64,000 nucleotides of DNA, taken from G958295645 sp965242735 (GTDB taxonomy: Bacteria; Gemmatimonadota; Gemmatimonadetes; Longimicrobiales; Gaopeijiaceae). A model generated the notes under the pieces. The model had not been told where the DNA came from. It did not search any database and saw only the letters and a program-made list of their open reading frames with translations. Numbering within the stretch: position 1 is the first letter of the stretch; each line of letters opens with the position of its first letter. Both the position numbers and the translations under genes were made by a program. The stretch is from positions 3,268,893-3,332,892 of the forward strand of contig OZ251497.1 in assembly GCA_965242735.1 (NCBI GenBank), written 5' to 3'. Positions 61,901 to 64,000 of the stretch are shown in pieces.

Positions 61901-63082
61901 TTGGAGCAACCCTGGCGCAACTCCGCGGACGGCGAGCGTACTGGACAGACGGCCACGAGTCAGATCCTGCTCGTCACCACCTGTCCGGTCTTGTCTCAGG
62001 GCGTCGAACAGACTTTTGGCGGCATCCAGAGGTGGACGGGGATCGTCGCGACGCACGGCTTGCCCCGGGTTCGATTGCATTTCGTGGACACCTCCATTTC
62101 GAACATGTCCCGATTCCGAAACGCATCGGCTTGGCGAGGCGAGGCGTTCCGCGCCGCCCGCGTGCTCTCGTCGCTCCTCCGTCATTGTGCTCGTCGGCGC
62201 ATGAAATTGATGCACGTCAATTGCGTGCCTACCGCTAGGGGGTTCTTGGCAGCTTGGGTCTATGCCTTCTGCGCGCGTCTATGGCGCATCCCGGTGGTGA
62301 TTCACTATCACGGCGACCTCACTCGGTCGTGGACGCAATGGAATCGTCCATTGGACTCGCGGGCCTTGTGGGCCTTGCGAAGGCTGGTGCGCATATCGCA
62401 GGGCCACATCGTTCTCGACCGTCGGTCCATGCATGTCCTGGAGAACATCGGCGGCCAGGCTTTTCTGGTGCCCAACTTCGTGGAAGACGCCGTTCTTCAG
62501 CATCGAAACGGGAAACGGAAGACGGCATCCGAACGCGTCCGCGTCGTGTTCGCCGGCCAAGTCACGATCCGAAAGGGCTGCGTCGAACTCCTGGAAGCTG
62601 CCCGCCAGGTCCCCGAAGCGGACTTCGTCCTGCTCGGAGTCGTCCAGCCGGAGATGGGCGCGCATGTTCGCAACCTGCCGGCCAACGTCGCCATCCTCGA
62701 CCAAGTGCCGCCTAGCGTGGTGCTGGACGAGATGAAGTCCAGCGACATCTTCGTGTTGCCGAGTTGGTGGGAAGGCTTTCCGATGGCGGCGCTGGAAGCC
62801 ATGGCCGTGGGATTGCCGGTCGTCGCCACGCGTGTTGCCGCATTTCCGGAAGTGATCGAAGACGGGAAGGGCGGCATCCTCGTGCAAAAAGGCAACGTGG
62901 CCGAATTGGCGTCAGCGCTGCGTACGCTCGTGAACGATCCGACGCGACGCGAGCGCATGGGCAAGTTCAACCAAGAACGGGTGCGCACCCAGTACGTCTA
63001 CTCGGTCGTCAGGCCGCAGTTGACGTCGATCTACGAGCAGGTCGCCGGCGCTCGCGGGCCGACCCGCCGGAGATCTCCGTGA
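61901..63082 (+). CDS. Glycosyltransferase family 4 protein
   Basis: A ~393-residue GT4/GT-B glycosyltransferase. The N-terminal half contains HYHGDLTRSWTQWN and SQGHIVLDRRSMHVL. The C-terminal donor-binding half has VRVVFAGQVTIRKGCVELLEA and the family signature DIFVLPSWWEGFPMAALEAMAVGLPVVAT with its EGFPxxxLEAMA acidic motif. It would add a sugar from a nucleotide donor to a lipid or polysaccharide at the cytoplasmic face. The start at TTG 61901 is uncertain. Its codon use is a little less GC-rich than the SDR gene. Confidence 0.83.
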   Translation: MEQPWRNSADGERTGQTATSQILLVTTCPVLSQGVEQTFGGIQRWTGIVATHGLPRVRLHFVDTSISNMSRFRNASAWRGEAFRAARVLSSLLRHCARRRMKLMHVNCVPTARGFLAAWVYAFCARLWRIPVVIHYHGDLTRSWTQWNRPLDSRALWALRRLVRISQGHIVLDRRSMHVLENIGGQAFLVPNFVEDAVLQHRNGKRKTASERVRVVFAGQVTIRKGCVELLEAARQVPEADFVLLGVVQPEMGAHVRNLPANVAILDQVPPSVVLDEMKSSDIFVLPSWWEGFPMAALEAMAVGLPVVATRVAAFPEVIEDGKGGILVQKGNVAELASALRTLVNDPTRRERMGKFNQERVRTQYVYSVVRPQLTSIYEQVAGARGPTRRRSP

Positions 63083-63188
63083 TTCCACCGGGCGCGGAGG
63101 CAGCCGAGTCGAAGCGCGCGCCGAGATCCTGGGGCCCCGCCGATCGCCCTCGCGATTCGACACGAGACGGACATTCGGCCGTGTCCGC

Positions 63189-64000
63189 CTACCCGTGCGC
63201 CAGGAACCGCTCCGCTTCCAGCGCCGCCATGCATCCCGTGCCTGCCGCCGACACGGCCTGCCGATAGAAGTCGTCCATCACGTCCCCTGCCGCAAACACG
63301 CCGGGCACGTTCGTCTCCGTGCGCCACGAGGCGGGCAGGCGCACGTAGCCGTTCTCCTTGAGGTCGATCTGGCCCTCCAGGAAGGCCGTGTTCGGCGTAT
63401 GGCCGATGGCGACGAAGAGGCCGCCCACGTCCACGACGCTCTCCTCGCCCGTTTCCGTGTCGCGCAACCGCAGGCTCGCGATCTCCTCTTCTCCCAAGAC
63501 CTCCGTCACGACCTTGTTCCACAGGAAGCGGATCGACGGATTGGCTCTCGCCCTGTCCTGCATGATCCGCGACGCCCGAAGTTCCGCCCGCCTGTGAATC
63601 AACAACACTTCGCTCGCGAACTTGGTCATGTACAGGGCGTCCTCCATCGCGCTGTCTCCCCCTCCCACCACGGCGATGGTCCGTCCCCGAAAAAAGGGCA
63701 ACGCCCCGTCGCACACCGCGCACGCCGACACGCCCCCGCCGCTCCTGGCCAGCCGCTCCTCGCCGGGCACGCCGAGCCAGCGCGCATTGGCGCCCGTGGC
63801 CACCACGACGGCTCTCGCCCGCACTTCCTTCCCTTCCGACGAACGCAGCACGAAGGGCCGCGCCGACAAGTCCATCTCGACCACGTCCTCGGTCAGCACG
63901 CGCGTGTCGAAGCGCAACGCCTGCTTGCGAAAGTCGATCATCATGTCGATGCCGCTCACGCCGTCCGGGAAGCCGGGGTAGTTCTCCACGTCGGTGGTGA
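63189..64000 (-). CDS. trxB: Thioredoxin reductase, C-terminal ~270 residues (runs off window)
   Basis: Most of a thioredoxin reductase, which uses NADPH and FAD to reduce thioredoxin; the N-terminal FAD segment lies beyond the right edge. Visible are ENYPGFPDGVSGIDMM, the FAD-contact ATGANARWLG, the redox CxxC in SACAVCDGALPFFRG (CAVC in place of the common CATC), the NADPH motif VVGGGDSAMEDALYMTKFA, and the C-terminal GVFAAGDVMDDFYRQAVSAAGTG. Frame intact. It converges on the glycosyltransferase with 106 bases between them. Confidence 0.9.
   Translation of the reverse strand, partial: TTDVENYPGFPDGVSGIDMMIDFRKQALRFDTRVLTEDVVEMDLSARPFVLRSSEGKEVRARAVVVATGANARWLGVPGEERLARSGGGVSACAVCDGALPFFRGRTIAVVGGGDSAMEDALYMTKFASEVLLIHRRAELRASRIMQDRARANPSIRFLWNKVVTEVLGEEEIASLRLRDTETGEESVVDVGGLFVAIGHTPNTAFLEGQIDLKENGYVRLPASWRTETNVPGVFAAGDVMDDFYRQAVSAAGTGCMAALEAERFLAHG

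Noticed and set aside
1..64000. tRNA, rRNA and tmRNA genes
   Set aside because: No cloverleaf-like segment or rRNA signature was recognised on either strand by eye; a covariance-model scan would be needed to be certain.

Overview
The window is high-GC bacterial DNA with dense, often overlapping genes (many ATGA or GTGA stop/start overlaps). Six-bladed beta-propeller lipoproteins, a VPS10/sortilin-type repeat protein, NrfD-type respiratory subunits and a pteridine-reductase-like SDR together suggest a Gemmatimonadota-like, probably marine bacterium. That assignment is inference from gene style only; no rRNA or tRNA gene was seen.

Three blocks of defence genes alternate with chromosomal genes. 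Block 1 (1-14642, minus strand) is a BREX locus: brxA-like, brxB, brxC and pglX. An ATPase plus TOPRIM pair sits between brxB and brxC. Between brxC and pglX lie a small lipoprotein, a HEAT-like membrane protein, and a PIN-domain remnant with its partner. The block ends in a truncated AlbA_2 gene and a C5 cytosine methyltransferase that leaves the window. No pglZ or brxL is visible. Upstream of it (14669-21972, minus strand) are a sodium:solute symporter, a nucleotidyltransferase, a Rieske oxygenase, secreted lipoproteins and a PDZ/cysteine-rich secreted cluster. Two transposase fragments (22075-23400) mark a junction.

A respiratory molybdoenzyme cluster follows on the plus strand: methyltransferase, fused FeS-NrfD subunit, catalytic subunit, TorD chaperone and a TrkA-type potassium channel. 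It is split by an insert (25810-30261) carrying an AT-rich orphan gene, a creatininase-family gene and a GmrSD-type type IV restriction enzyme. Then come a possible hydroxylase-ThrB fusion, thrC, a metallopeptidase, a VPS10 protein and fumC.

Block 2 (45780-58760, plus strand) begins with a DISARM graveyard: drmD with an internal deletion, and a methyltransferase 5' fragment joined to another gene's 3' end. An intact MNT nucleotidyltransferase and an intact Fic gene lie inside it. An OLD-like nuclease follows, then a type I-G CRISPR-Cas effector operon without cas1, cas2 or cas4, and an array of about 16 repeats that decays at its distal end. Block 3 (58965-60951) is another OLD-like gene, flanked by a decayed copy of the 3' end of the SDR gene and by the SDR gene itself. 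A glycosyltransferase and a partial thioredoxin reductase close the window.

A recurring theme is the partial duplication of gene 3' ends (brxC, the SDR gene, fumC) at module borders. This looks like the footprint of how the island gained and lost cargo.
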